Assembly (NCBI GenBank): GCA_002007465.1
Contig: LNAC01000162.1
Coordinates: 861,534 to 925,533 of the forward strand
Length of the DNA: 64,000 nt
DNA from: Ailurus styani
Lineage: Eukaryota > Chordata > Mammalia > Carnivora > Ailuridae
Direction: 5' to 3'
Positions 52,527 through 63,438 of this stretch are shown piece by piece. Each line of letters opens with the position of its first letter. The first letter of the stretch is position 1. The position numbers were made by a program, and so were the translations under genes. The notes under the pieces were generated by a model. That model was not told where the DNA came from and made no database searches. It saw nothing but the letters and a program-made list of their open reading frames with translations.

Positions 52527-52702
52527 ATTTTTTTTTATTTGAGAGAGACAGATAGAGTGTGCTCATGAGCAGAGGGGCAGAAGGAAGTGGGAGAAGCAGA
52601 CTCTTGCTGAGCAAGGAGCCCTATGCAGGGCCCAATCCCAGGACCCTGGGATCATGACCCAATCAAAGGCAAATGTTTAACTGACAGCCACTCAGGCACC
52701 CC
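52527..52702 (-). repeat. CanSINE, antisense, older type
   Basis: T-run, TATTTGAGAGAGACAGATAG, CCAATCCCAGGACCCTGGGA, ending CCACTCAGGCACCCC. CTTAATAAAGTTTAAA before and CTTAGTAAAGCTTAAA after are a decayed duplication. Confidence 0.93.
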
Positions 52703-53441
52703 TTAGTAAAGCTTAAAAAGAATTTTATTTAAAGTGAAAGACTGATTTTGAAGGGAAAATGTACAAGAATAAGACTATTTGGGTTATCCTGATTATGATC
52801 TTCTTGCAATTCTTAGAAAGTTGGAGGATTTAGGTCTGAGACAGGAAATTATGCTAGATGAGCCTGAGGTATTTTATTGTGCTAGGAAGCAAAAAAGCTA
52901 TCAAAAACTAATGAGTTGAGAATGGTGTCACCAAAATGATAGTCATGAAGTGTTCCTGACTTCACTCTTCCTCACAAGAAGAAGAACTAACAACTATTCA
53001 AGAACAAGACTCCACTGAGAGAGTTCTAGAACACAAGGGTGAAGCTAAAGTACCAACAGCACCACAGACAGACTGAATTAGAAGTTTAAGAGAAGCAGTT
53101 GACAAATTGCCCCTTCCCCAGTCCAGCCCAGAATCATGCAGAGAAGTCTCCCCTGAGCCTCAGGTTCCTTCAGTGGTGAAAGAGAACCCAGGGAGACAGC
53201 CAACCCCTCTCCAACATTGTGGGTCACTTTGTGGAAGCCCCTAGTCTGATCTTGCACCAGAGGGATTGCAGGGCAATCTGGGGGGCTCAAACCACTGGGA
53301 ATCTGACCATGATGGAGGAGGGAGTGGCTTGCAACACCTAGCACACAGGATCTTGTCAGATTGAGCTCATATTTGCATTGTACAAAGAGTGATCTCAACC
53401 AGCAGCTTTATTCAACTTGGAATGTGGGTTGGCTTGAATCA

Positions 53442-53508
53442 AGAAAACAAAGAACTTTAAAAAAAAAAAAATTAAAAAAAAAATAAAAAAAGAAAACAAA
53501 GAACTTTA
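53442..53508 (+). repeat. A-rich tract bounded by a 19-bp direct repeat
   Basis: AAGAAAACAAAGAACTTTA at 53442-53460 is repeated exactly at 53490-53508. Between them lie 29 nt made only of A with three T. This is the form of a retro-insertion consisting of a poly(A) tail alone, inside the L1 5' region. Confidence 0.9.
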
Positions 53509-54210
53509 CCAGCTTTAGAGTTTCTTCTCCTGCTGTGAGTGGATAGGGAATCTAACTTGTATCCCTGTTCATTGCTGAATATTGTCTTCAGCCTGTCTGA
53601 CCAGGGAACCTAACCAGAGCACATGTGAAGCTGCAGAGCTCAGTACTTTGTACAGTGGCATTTGAACAGAGACCACAGCCTGTGGCTTCCCCTATTTGTA
53701 GAACAAAACCAGTGGCCTCATCTACCCATGGAATTCAGTGCAATTTTTGGACTGATTTGGGCTCCCAAACAATGAGGTATATATTGGGATTCATTTTGCT
53801 TCCCTGCCAAGACAGGGAAGCTCATAGCTTTATCAACTACTATATATAGTAGCTAGTCCCTACCATCTATTAGCCTGTCAAGGGAATCCAGGCAAATGCA
53901 GAGCCCATCTACAACCTCACTTGGGTAGGGAACCAAGCCAAAAATCGTGTCTAACTGTTCTCAGCCACTGGCACAATACTCATCCCCAATCTCAGAGCTC
54001 AAATAATTTCCTTGCCCCAAAATAGACCATATTAATAGACCCCACCTGGTCAAGGACATTACCAGCAAACATACCCAGAAACCCAACTGGGCTGACTGGT
54101 GAAGAACTGTGTCTACCAATGCAAACCTCTAAAGTCCGGAAGAGGAGCTCGATTATTCAGAAGCACAGATACCTACATAAGGAATCAAGGAGATTAAAAA
54201 TCAGGTAGAT

Positions 54211-55107
54211 ATGACATCACGAAAGGAAACTGGTTAAGCTCCATTAACTATTAAAAAATGGAGATTTCAGACCTTTCAGACACTGGATTCAGAATAATTC
54301 TCTTTAGGAAATTAGGAAACTATTAGAAAACACAGACAACGAAATGAAATTAGAAAAACCATGCATGAATAAAATGAGAAGGTCAACAAGGAAATAGCAA
54401 TCATCAAAAAATACCCATACAAAAATTCTAGACTTAAAAAATATAATAACTGGAGTAAAGAATTCAGTAGGGAGTTTCAAAGTAAACTTGACCATGCAGA
54501 AGAAAGAATCAGTGGCCTGCAGGATAAGACATGAGAAATTACCTGGGCAGAGGAGGAAAAAGAAAAGAGAATGAAATCGAGTGAAAAAGGCCTATGGGAT
54601 CATGGGATCCAATGAAAATAAATATTTACATTATGAAAATTCTAGAAGGAGAAGAGAAGGAGAGAGAGAAAGGGACAGAAAGTATATTCACAGCAGTAAT
54701 GGGTAAAGACTTCCTGAAACTGGGCAGAGAAGTGGATATCCAGATGCATTAGGCCAAAGGACCCCAAATAGGTTGAACCTGAATAGGACTACACTGAGAC
54801 ACATTATAATTAACTTACCAAAAATCAAAGACAAAGAAAGAATTTGAAGAGCAGTGAGAGAAAAAAAAGATAAGTTACATATAAGGAAAGTCCCATAAGA
54901 ATATTGGCAGAATATTGAGGCCAGGGGAGAATGGGATGATACATTTGAAATATTGAAAGAAAGTAACTGTCATCGAAGAATTCTATACCTGGAAAAGCTG
55001 TTCTTCAGAAACAAAGGAGGGATAAAGATTTTCTTAGTGAATAAATACTGCAGGAATTCATTACCACCAGACCTGCTTTACAAGAAATGCTAAAGGAAGT
55101 TCTTTGA
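54211..55107 (+). pseudogene. L1 ORF1 pseudogene of the older L1
   Basis: From ATGACATCACGAAAGGAAAC to TCTTTGAGTAG, about 897 nt, near the expected ORF1 length. Landmarks are GAATTCTATACCTGGAAAAG and CAGACCTGCTTTACAAGAAA. The frame has several stops (an example is TTAAGCTCC after codon 8) and shifts. Confidence 0.7.
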
Positions 55108-56016
55108 GTAGATGCAAAAACAAAACAAAACAAAAAAACACTAGTTAATGTCATAAAAACATAATAAACTAGTGTAAATCTTACATATAATGCTAAATAG
55201 TTTCCACAATATGGTAATTGTAGGGTATAATTCACTTAAACTGTAGTTTAAAAGTAAAGAAAAAATAATAAAATAATCATAATGATGATCTGTTACTCAT
55301 TGCATAATATAAAACAAATATAAATTGTAACAGCAATAACATAAAATGTGGAGAGAAGCAAAAATGTAGTTTATGGATTCTGTTTGAAGTTAAATTGTTG
55401 TCAGTTTACAATAGGGTATTAGAAGTATAATATACTTTATGTAATCCTCATGGTAACCACAGGGGAAAATCCTGTAGTAATTATGCAAAACAACATGATG
55501 AAAGTCAAATCATACTGATACCAAAGACGTCAAAACACAGAAATGACAGTAAGATAAGAAACAAAGAACAATAGATCTACAAAACAACCAGAAAAATTTT
55601 AACAAAATAACAATAGTAAGTCCTTGTCTATCAAAATTCCTTTAAATGTAATGGGTTAAGTTCTCCAACTAAAAGAAATAGAATGACTAAAATAAGTTAA
55701 GAAGAAAACACAAGGTCCGACAGTATGCTGCCTATAATAGACTCATGTTAGCCATAAAGACACACATAGACTGAGATGAAGGGATAGAAAAAGACATTTC
55801 AAACAAATAGTATCCAAAAAATGCAGGGGTAGCTATACTTAGCTTTAAAACAGACTATATTCAGAGACAAAGAAGGACATTATATAGTGATAAAGAGGTT
55901 GATACGTAAAGAAGGTATAACAATTGTAAGTATTTATGTGCCCAGCATTGGCACAGCTAAATATATAGGGCAAAAATTACCAGAACTATAAGGAGCAATA
56001 AACAGTAATATAATAA

Positions 56017-56072
56017 TGGATGAGGACTTTAACCCACTGAACCAGCCAGGTGCCCCTGGATGAGGACTTTAA
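56017..56072 (-). repeat. SINE-head scar inside a 16-bp duplication
   Basis: TGGATGAGGACTTTAA occurs at 56017-56032 and 56057-56072. The 24 nt between them (CCCACTGAACCAGCCAGGTG plus CCCC) are the reversed CanSINE head. The body and tail of the SINE are absent. Confidence 0.88.
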
Positions 56073-56665
56073 TGCCCCACTTTCAACTGTGGATGCATCA
56101 TCCAGACAGAGAATCAATAAGAAAAACAGCAGATTTGAACAGTACAATAGACCAAATGGACAACAGACACATACAGAACATTCTATCCAACAACAGCCGA
56201 GTACACATTGATCTCACGCTCACATGAATCATCTTCTAGGTTGGACAATATGTTAGGCCAAAATAAGTCTTAATAAATTCAAGAAGATTGAAATCACACC
56301 AAGTATCTTCTCTGACCATAATGACATGAAACTAGAAATCAATAACAAGAGGAAAACTGGAAAATTCGTGAATACACAGAAATTAAATAGTCCTCTCCTG
56401 AATAACCAGTGGATCAAAGAAGAAATTAAAGGGGAAATAAATTTTCCAGAAAAAAACAAAAATGGAAACAACATACCAGAACTTATGGGAAACCCCAAAA
56501 GCAGTTATAAGAGGGAATTTCAGAGGGACATATCTAAAGAAAATGAAAACACTTAACTCAAAAAGATATCTATACCACCTTATTCATAACAGCTTTATTT
56601 ACAGTATCCAAGACATGGAAACAACCTAAGTGTGCATTGATAGATGAATGAATAAAGAAGTTGTT

Positions 56666-56668
<3 letters not shown>

Positions 56669-56718
<50 letters not shown>
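56669..56718. repeat. (AC)n microsatellite in L1 ORF2
   Basis: About 25 AC units between AAGTTGTTAAA and TGGAATATTACTCAGCC. Confidence 0.98.
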
Positions 56719-56720
<2 letters not shown>

Positions 56721-57096
56721 GAATATTACTCAGCCATTAAAAAACCACAAGGAAATCCTACCATTTGCAAAAACATTGATGGACCTTGAAGGCATTAAGC
56801 TAAGTGAAGTAAGTCAGATGAATTAAGACAAATACTGTATGACCTCACTTATATGTGAAATCTAAACAAAGAAATAAATTCATAGAAAAAGAAATCAGAC
56901 TTGTGTTTATCAGAGGTGTACTGTGGAGGCGAAACTGGAAGAAGGTGTTTAAGAGGTATAAACTTCCAGTTATAAGATAAATAACTACTAGGGATATAAT
57001 GTACAACATGATGATGATGGCAGCTAACACTATTATATGATATACAGGAAAGCTGTAAAAGAGTAAATCTATGATATATATATATATATATATGCA

Positions 57097-57115
57097 TACA
57101 CACACACACACACAC
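57097..57115. repeat. (TA)n/(AC)n at the inverted end
   Basis: A TA run at 57073-57092 followed by about nine AC units, in the antisense segment of the nested L1. Confidence 0.9.
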
Positions 57116-57215
57116 GCACATATGTATACACCACATCTTCTTTATCCATTCATCTGTTGATGGACATCTAGGTTCTTTCCATAGTTTGGTTATTGTGGAC
57201 ATTGCTGCTATACAA

Positions 57216-57217
<2 letters not shown>

Positions 57218-57259
<42 letters not shown>
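57218..57259. repeat. (AC)n microsatellite at the inversion junction
   Basis: About 21 AC units, followed by TGGAATACTATGCAGCC. Confidence 0.97.
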
Positions 57260-57261
<2 letters not shown>

Positions 57262-57998
57262 GAATACTATGCAGCCATCAAAAGAAACAAAATCTTGCCA
57301 TTTGCAATGATGTGGATGGAACTAGAGGGCATTATGCTAAGCAAAATAAGTCAATCAGAGAAAGACAATTATCATATGATCTCTCTGATATGAGGAATTT
57401 GAGGGGCAGGGCAGGGGGTTGTGGGGGGTAGGGAGCGAAAAATCTGAAACAAGATGGGATCGGGAAGGAGACAAACCATAAGAGGCTCTTAATCTCACGG
57501 AACAAACTGAGGGTTCCGGGGGGGTGGGGGATAAGGATAGGGTGGCTGGGGGATGGACATTGGGGAGGGTATGGGCTATTATGAGTGCTGTGAAATGTAA
57601 GACTGATGATTCACAGACCTGTACTCCTGGGGCAAATAATACATTATATGTTAATTAAAAAAAAAAAGAACAACTTGTATTCAAATGTTCAGAGCAGCAT
57701 TATTTATAATAACCAACATGTGGAACCAATCCATATGTCCATCAACTGATGAATAGGTAAATAAAATGTGATATATTCATTTTTATAAAAAGTAAATCTA
57801 TGAGTCTTCATTACAGTGAGAATTTTTTTCCTTTTTCCTTCTTTTTTTTCTTTTTGTTGTATCTATATGAGCAGAAAAATATTAACTAAAGCTATTGTGG
57901 CAAGCATTTTGCCGTATGTGTAAATCAAATTATCATGCTGTATGCCTTAAACTTATACAGTGATGCATGCCAATTACTTCTCAGTGAAACTGGAAAAA

Positions 57999-58491
57999 CA
58001 GCAATAATAACCATTTATTTAGTCCAAGGAAAAAAGAGGATTAATAACTCTTGTTGAAGGGATATAGGAATCAACATGAAGGGTTTCCCATCGAGTAAAT
58101 GTGGTGCAATTTAAGCATCAAGAAGAAAAATAAGTTCAATTGATGGAAACATATTTGATACACAAAAATTTGTGAGCTTATGATATATAAGACAAAGAGT
58201 GAAAAAGAAGAAAAATACTTATATTGGAAATTATAAGGGCACCAACTAATTTTTGAAAATAATAAGTAAAAGGGAAAAAATTAAGAGTTTATCTTGTCTT
58301 TTCTGTACTAACTGTATTTCAGAATAACCAATAACACCAGTTTAAGAAGAAGAGATATGCTTTATAGAATTATCCCAACTAAAACAATATGGTATGAATA
58401 ATATAATAAGAAAATCACTGTTTTGCAGCCTTTAATGAAATTGTTTCAGGTAATATTCATCAATGGATAAACTAAAATTTGATTTAATTCT
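57999..58491. other. Intronic sequence, no recognised element
   Basis: AT-rich. Nothing supported. Confidence 0.4.
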
Positions 58492-58645
58492 CAAATTTTA
58501 GTGAGCATCAGAACCTCCTGGGAAACTTGTTAAAAACAGATTGTTGGGCTTCATCTCCAGAGTTTGCCAAGAATATGCATTTCTGATAAGTTTTCAGGTG
58601 ATGTTAATGCTGCTTGTCTGAGAACCACACTTTGAGAGCCTCTGC
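58492..58645 (+). repeat. MER5A-type hAT DNA transposon (non-autonomous)
   Basis: CTCAAATTTTAGTGAGCATC, CAGAACCTCCTGGGAAACTT, ATATGCATTTCTGATAAGTT, CAGGTGATGTTAATGCTGCT and AGAACCACACTTTGAGAGCC match the MER5A consensus order. Confidence 0.88.
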
Positions 58646-58703
58646 ATTAAATGAAATTTTTGGTGGGGAACTTCAGAATGGAAAAATCAAGCTGTTATCT
58701 CCC

Positions 58704-58750
58704 GAATCTACTCATCAGTAATCTACTCATTTGAGTAATCTACTCATCAT
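58704..58750. repeat. Short tandem repeat, three copies of about 16 bp
   Basis: The core AATCTACTCAT occurs three times with variable joins. Too small to suggest function. Confidence 0.85.
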
Positions 58751-58820
58751 TACTAAACTTGGGCAACCAGATATCATGGACCTCCAGATGTTATGTAAAA
58801 TGAAGTACACAGTACTGAGT

Positions 58821-59259
58821 TGCATTAGACAGGGTTCTTCAGAGAAACAGAACCAAGAGAGAGGTCGTGTTTGTGTATGTATGTGTGTTTGTGTGGAGAG
58901 AGAGATATTTTAAGGAATTGGCTCATGTGCTTGTGGATACTGGCAAATCCAAAACCTGTAGGTTAGGCCAGTAAGCTGGAGATCCAGGGAAGTTTGCTAT
59001 TTCAGCTTAAGTCAAAAGGCAGTCTGCTGGCAGAATTCCCTCTTCTTCAGGGGAGGTTAGGTTTTTCCCTGTTAAGACCTTCAACTGATTAGATGAGGCC
59101 CATTCACATGATGTAGGGTAATCTGCTTTATTCAGAGTCTGCTGATTTTAATATTAATCTCACCTTAGGAATAGTTTTACAGAAATATTTAGAATAATGT
59201 TTGATCAAATATCTGGGTACTCTGGCTTAGCCAAGTTGACACATGAAAGTAACTATCAT
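58821..59259 (-). repeat. LTR-like interspersed repeat, reverse copy of the 39701 family
   Basis: TAGACAGGGTTCTTCAGAGA, AATTGGCTCATGTGCTTGTG, TTCAACTGATTAGATGAGGC and CCAAGTTGACACATGAAAGT are the reverse complement pattern of the 39701-40100 element. A TGTGTATG/GAGA-rich stretch near 58866-58905 sits where the consensus has a TG/TA run. Confidence 0.78.
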
Positions 59260-60389
59260 ATGAATATAAAATGTTCTTGCCAAAAAGTTGAACCTGAATC
59301 CAGGGAAGGCTCCAAGAAAACTTTTTCTTTTTAATGGGAGAAAGAGGAACAAAGTAAATGATAAAACAAGAAATAGAAGTGAGTAGACTTTTTCGACATG
59401 TTAGTAGTATTCAAAGAAGGAAGAAAGGGAGAGAGGGCAGGAGGAAGGAAAGGGAAAAAAAGGAAAGAAAAAGGATGGGGGACTGCCCTTGACCAAGAGA
59501 GATTTAAGAGACATAACCAGATCTGACATATTGAACTTGTTAGGACCTTATTCTCACAAATGAATTGTAAAAAATTTTGAAACTATTGGAGACATTTGTT
59601 TATGGAGCAGAAATTATCAAGAAAAGAAGTCTTTTGTAAGTTTCAATAGATGTTATGGCATTTGTGATTACATATGAAAATATCTTTTAGGAAGTACATT
59701 CTGAAATATGTAGGGGTATAATGACAAAATGTGTGGAATCTGCTTTCAAATACATCAGCAAAGGAGAAAAGTAAAAGGGATAGGTGAAGCAAATAAGGCA
59801 ATTTTGATAATTTTTGAATCTGGTGTTGGGAATGGGAATTATGTACTATTCTTTTTTCCAGGCTTGAAAATATTCGTAGTAAATTTTTTTTAAAAACTTC
59901 TGAAAAGAATAATAAGGGGGCATATCAAAACATCCTGTACATCTACATAATTAAAAGAGTACGGTTTTGACTGAGAGAAAGGCAGCTCAGTAGAAAAATA
60001 TAGTCAAGAAAAAGACATATTTGTATATAAACATTTAGTTTCATTTTGAATCAATAGAAAAAAGGATGTCTTATGCCATTGGTGATGTTGGAACAAATGG
60101 ATATCCACTTAGAAAATAAATTCTAAGCAGTCAAGAGCTAAAAAGCCAATCTATAAATTGTAGGTGTCTGAAGTATGACACAAAACCCTAAAAGGGATGT
60201 TATTGCCAGATTCAAAGTTATTGGAGTATTTAAATTTCTGAACAGTTAAAAATATCATAAATTTAAAGCACTGACATAAGAACTTGAGACTGCCTTGCAT
60301 GAAAGACAACGGAATAAGAGTACGGATATATGTGGAGCTCTTGCAGAAATGTGAACAAATGAAATTAAAGGGAAAATGTGCAAAGGTCT
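59260..60389. other. Intronic sequence, no recognised element
   Basis: A purine-rich stretch (GGAAGAAAGGGAGAG type) at 59415-59475. The rest may include old L1 but is not resolvable. Confidence 0.35.
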
Positions 60390-60800
60390 GGACAGTTAGT
60401 TTCCAAAAGAAAAGCGAAAAATATGTGAAGACAAATAGGAGACTATTAATAAAATTTTGAAAAGATGGTCAGCCTCATTTGTAATCTAGGAAATGCAAGT
60501 TGATAGCATTTTCACCTAGCAGGTTGTCAAAAATAGAAAGCCTGGGCAATATCCAGTACTAACGAGGGTACAGGGGAATGTGCCGCCTCACTACTGTCAG
60601 CTGGAAAACAAACTGGTAAAGTTGTTTTGATTGGCAACTTGGTAGTTCCTTTCAAAAATTTTAAAAAACAACCTTGTTGACCAAGCAATTCTCCTTCTAG
60701 CTCTCAGTTCTTTAGAAATGCTCTTGCATTTAATAAAAATACTCTTACGAGGTTATTAGCAACACATTAGAAATCTGCTATAGTAAGTGCCTTTTATTAT
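60390..60800 (+). repeat. Very old L1 ORF2 3' fragment, sense
   Basis: GGTCAGCCTCATTTGTAATC, GGAAATGCAAGTTGATAGCA, AATTCTCCTTCTAGCTCTCA follow the ORF2 end order with heavy divergence. Confidence 0.6.
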
Positions 60801-62213
60801 TAGAGAACCGGAAAGGAACTGGGAAGGCTAGAATTTTCTGCAGCATTTAAATTTCAGTGATAACATGGAATGGCAGAAATTAATCGAGGAGGTCAAAGTA
60901 TATCTACCATCCAGGATTTTTCCTTAATAGGCCATTATTTAATATTTCATTTCTTCCCTGTCAAGTTTGACAGAGCTGGATTAAAGCTTACTTCATGAAA
61001 TTTCAAAACTATAAATAGCGTTCCTTATAAATAACACTGTTACGCTTGTTACTTTGCTGTCTTCATTGAAAAATGGCATCCTAGAGAACCACCTCTACTT
61101 TTCATAGTTTTAGGAATTGTATAAGTTTTACATAATATCTCATGATCCAGATCACAATCACTAGAAACATGTATTTATGTTTCAAATGTCATTTTTCAGT
61201 TTTTCTAAAACTCTGTTTCAAATATCCAAATCTTTGTAGTGAGGAAACACCAGGTTCCTGCTCCAAATATTGATACTTTGACAGATCTCATAGGACAAAT
61301 GGTAACAGTTTTTAGAAAAATTAGAAGTATAAGATGTAATCAGAAAAGACGTATTTCCGTAAAGTTTTTGAGCATCTCTTGTTTTCATGTGAATTTTGAC
61401 CTCAGATTACTTTAGAAATGCCTAGCACATCTTCAGATACTGCTTTACAAGTTTGAATAGGCATTTATTCTCAGGTGCTCTGTCTTCTCTGGCATATAAA
61501 ATTACAGGGTTCTTATATAATATCAAAAAAGTAGAAAGCTGTGGGAGTTATACAATTTCATTATGTCAAACAGGAATACATTAAAGCTTACTGTTTGTTA
61601 AAGTTAAAAATACATTTGCTGAAATTGCTGGAGAAATTTAAGCACAATCATGTCAAAAAAAAATGAAAAAGAAGTGAAGCGTGATTACCTAAAATTTCTT
61701 TAGTCCAATTCATGAAACACAATTTTATATTAAAACATTATTCCCCCAAAGTTGCTTTGCACATACATTTTAATAGAATAGATGTTTGCCATGGGATAAC
61801 ATATTGTAAATCGGCGGCTGCCCTAAAATGGTTTCATGAAATTTAAAATGTTACTAAAAGATCTGCACACGTGATACAGACCATCCTTATTTTAGAAGAT
61901 AGCAATTCAGATGAAGTTTTAACTTTTTATTAAGTGTCTAATCTTGTGTGCATACACTGACTTAGACAATAGAAATGCCGGGAGTTGTGTTGGTGTTCTC
62001 ATTTGCCATCTGAGTTCTAAGTGTTAAGAACACTTTTCGAAATACGCGGCTGTATGTTTCAGCTCCTACTACGGAGATTTTAAATTGTCCTGTCAGAGTA
62101 GGAGTGTAGTTAAATACTGGTATGTGATTTTTTTTCTTCGTGTGTATCAAAATGTGGCAACAGACCAGCAGTTCATGGGTCAGATGTACGTTAAGAGTCA
62201 ACAAAATCGTGTG
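60801..62213. other. Intronic sequence, no recognised element
   Basis: About 1.4 kb without a clear repeat or exon. Confidence 0.45.
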
Positions 62214-62431
62214 GGTTTTTTTTTTGGTTTTTTTTTTGTTTTAGATTTTATTTTTAATTTGACACAGAGAGAGAGAGACAGTGAGAGAGAGAGCACAAGC
62301 TGGGGAGCGGCAGGGGGGGGGATGTAGGCGCCCCACTGAGCAGGGAGCCCTATTTGGGTCTCAATCCTAGGACCCTGAGATCATGACCTGAGCCCAAGGC
62401 AGATGCTTAATGACTGAGCCACCCAGGCGCC
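62214..62431 (-). repeat. CanSINE, antisense
   Basis: T-run with GG, ATTTTTAATTTGACACAGAG, ATCCTAGGACCCTGAGATCA, ending GAGCCACCCAGGCGCC. ACAAAATCGTGTG (62201-62213) and ACAAAATGGTGTT (62432-62444) are a diverged duplication. Confidence 0.94.
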
Positions 62432-62444
62432 ACAAAATGGTGTT

Positions 62445-63015
62445 GTTATTTTTTTTCCTCTGGAAAATTAGAACACACATTTAAAAATACGGAGATTTGA
62501 CATAAACTCTGGACTCCAGGGTTGTCTTGAAAATTCAGAGGAACTGGCACTCAGACTCAATGTTCCACAACAGCCACCACCCACCCACCCCCGTGGGGAC
62601 CCTCCCTGCCAATGGAACGATGGAACTTGAGCACTGTTTTTCACTGCAGTCACTGCCACGCTTCGTGGTCTTCCTGTCGTTGAGGCCGAATATCACTCAC
62701 TACTTATATTTGCAATTGCAAGTGTCCCTAATAATTTAGAAATACTTAGCACGAACTGTGTCTTTAGCCAATGACAGAAAACAAAAAATTGAAATGGCTG
62801 CGTATTTCAAGTATAATATGTTCAAGTGATGTAAAGTGCCTCACTTCACTCATTTTTGTTTACTTTCTACCAGGCCTTATAAACATTTAGAAGATATCTT
62901 TATTGGCATAAAATTCATAGATCATAAAAATCAGTCATTTAAGATTTATAGTTCATTGGTTTTCAGTATAGTCACAGCATTTTGTAGCCATCCTCATCTA
63001 ATCTTAGAAATCGTT
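62445..63015. other. Intronic sequence, possibly old L1 in the last part
   Basis: 62890-63010 (TTTATTGGCATAAAATTCAT; ATTGGTTTTCAGTATAGTCA) resembles an antisense L1 3' region (consensus TTTAGTATATTCACAGA), weakly. Otherwise nothing. Confidence 0.35.
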
Positions 63016-63190
63016 GGGGCACCTGGCTGGCCCAGTCAGTTAAGCATGTGCCTTCAGCTCAGATCATGATCCCGGGGTCCTGGGATTGAGCCCCACATTG
63101 GGTTCCCTGCTTAGGGGGGGGTCTGCTTTTCCTTCTTGCTCTGCCCCTACCTCCCCCCTCTGAAGCTTGCTCTCTTGCTTTAAAAAAAAA
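63016..63190 (+). repeat. CanSINE, sense, older type
   Basis: GGGGCACCTGGCTGGCCCAG head, GATCATGATCCCGGGGTCCT, ending in TTTAAAAAAAAATTG without the usual AAATAAAT tail. Confidence 0.92.
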
Positions 63191-63252
63191 TTGTCATCAC
63201 CCCCAAAAGAAACCTCATAACCATTAGCAGTCTTATAGACATTTAAAAGTAT

Positions 63253-63438
63253 GGGGCACCTGGGTGGCTTACTCGGTTAAGGGTCCGACTCTTGATTTTG
63301 GCTCAGGTTGTGATTTCAGGGTTATGAGATCAAACCCCACATGGGACTCAGCATGGAGTCTGCTTAAGATTCTCTGCCTCTGCCCCCCAACTCATGCTCA
63401 ATCTCTCTCTCTCTCAAATAAATAATTTTTTAAAAAAT
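63253..63438 (+). repeat. CanSINE, sense, older type
   Basis: GGGGCACCTGGGTGGCTTAC head, then GGCTCAGGTTGTGATTTCAG, CT-run, AAATAAATAATTTTTTAAAA tail. AAAAGTATG before it and GAAAGTATG after it suggest a short duplication. Confidence 0.94.

Larger units (their letters stand above)
57075..57790 (+). mobile_element. Nested 5'-inverted L1 with extra 3' L1 sequence
   Basis: AGTAAATCTATGA at 57062-57074 is repeated exactly at 57791-57803, and the older L1 3' UTR resumes after it. Inside are an antisense ORF2 piece with (TA)n and (AC)n (57075-57217), (AC)n (57218-57259), a sense ORF2 end and 3' UTR with an A-run ending at about 57668, and then about 120 bp of another L1 ORF2 end (GTATTCAAATGTTCAGAGCA). 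Confidence 0.82.
52930..57998 (+). mobile_element. Older L1, sense, near full length with internal deletion and nested insertions
   Basis: 5' region from about 52930 (AGAAGAAGAACTAACAACTA), ORF1 remnant (54211-55107), endonuclease half of ORF2 (about 55620-56535), then a jump to the ORF2 3' end at about 56540. Most of the reverse transcriptase is therefore lost. The 3' UTR is split at 57074/57791 by a nested L1 and resumes to about 57998 (CTTAAACTTATACAGTGATG; CTCAGTGAAACTGG). Its borders are approximate. Confidence 0.8.
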
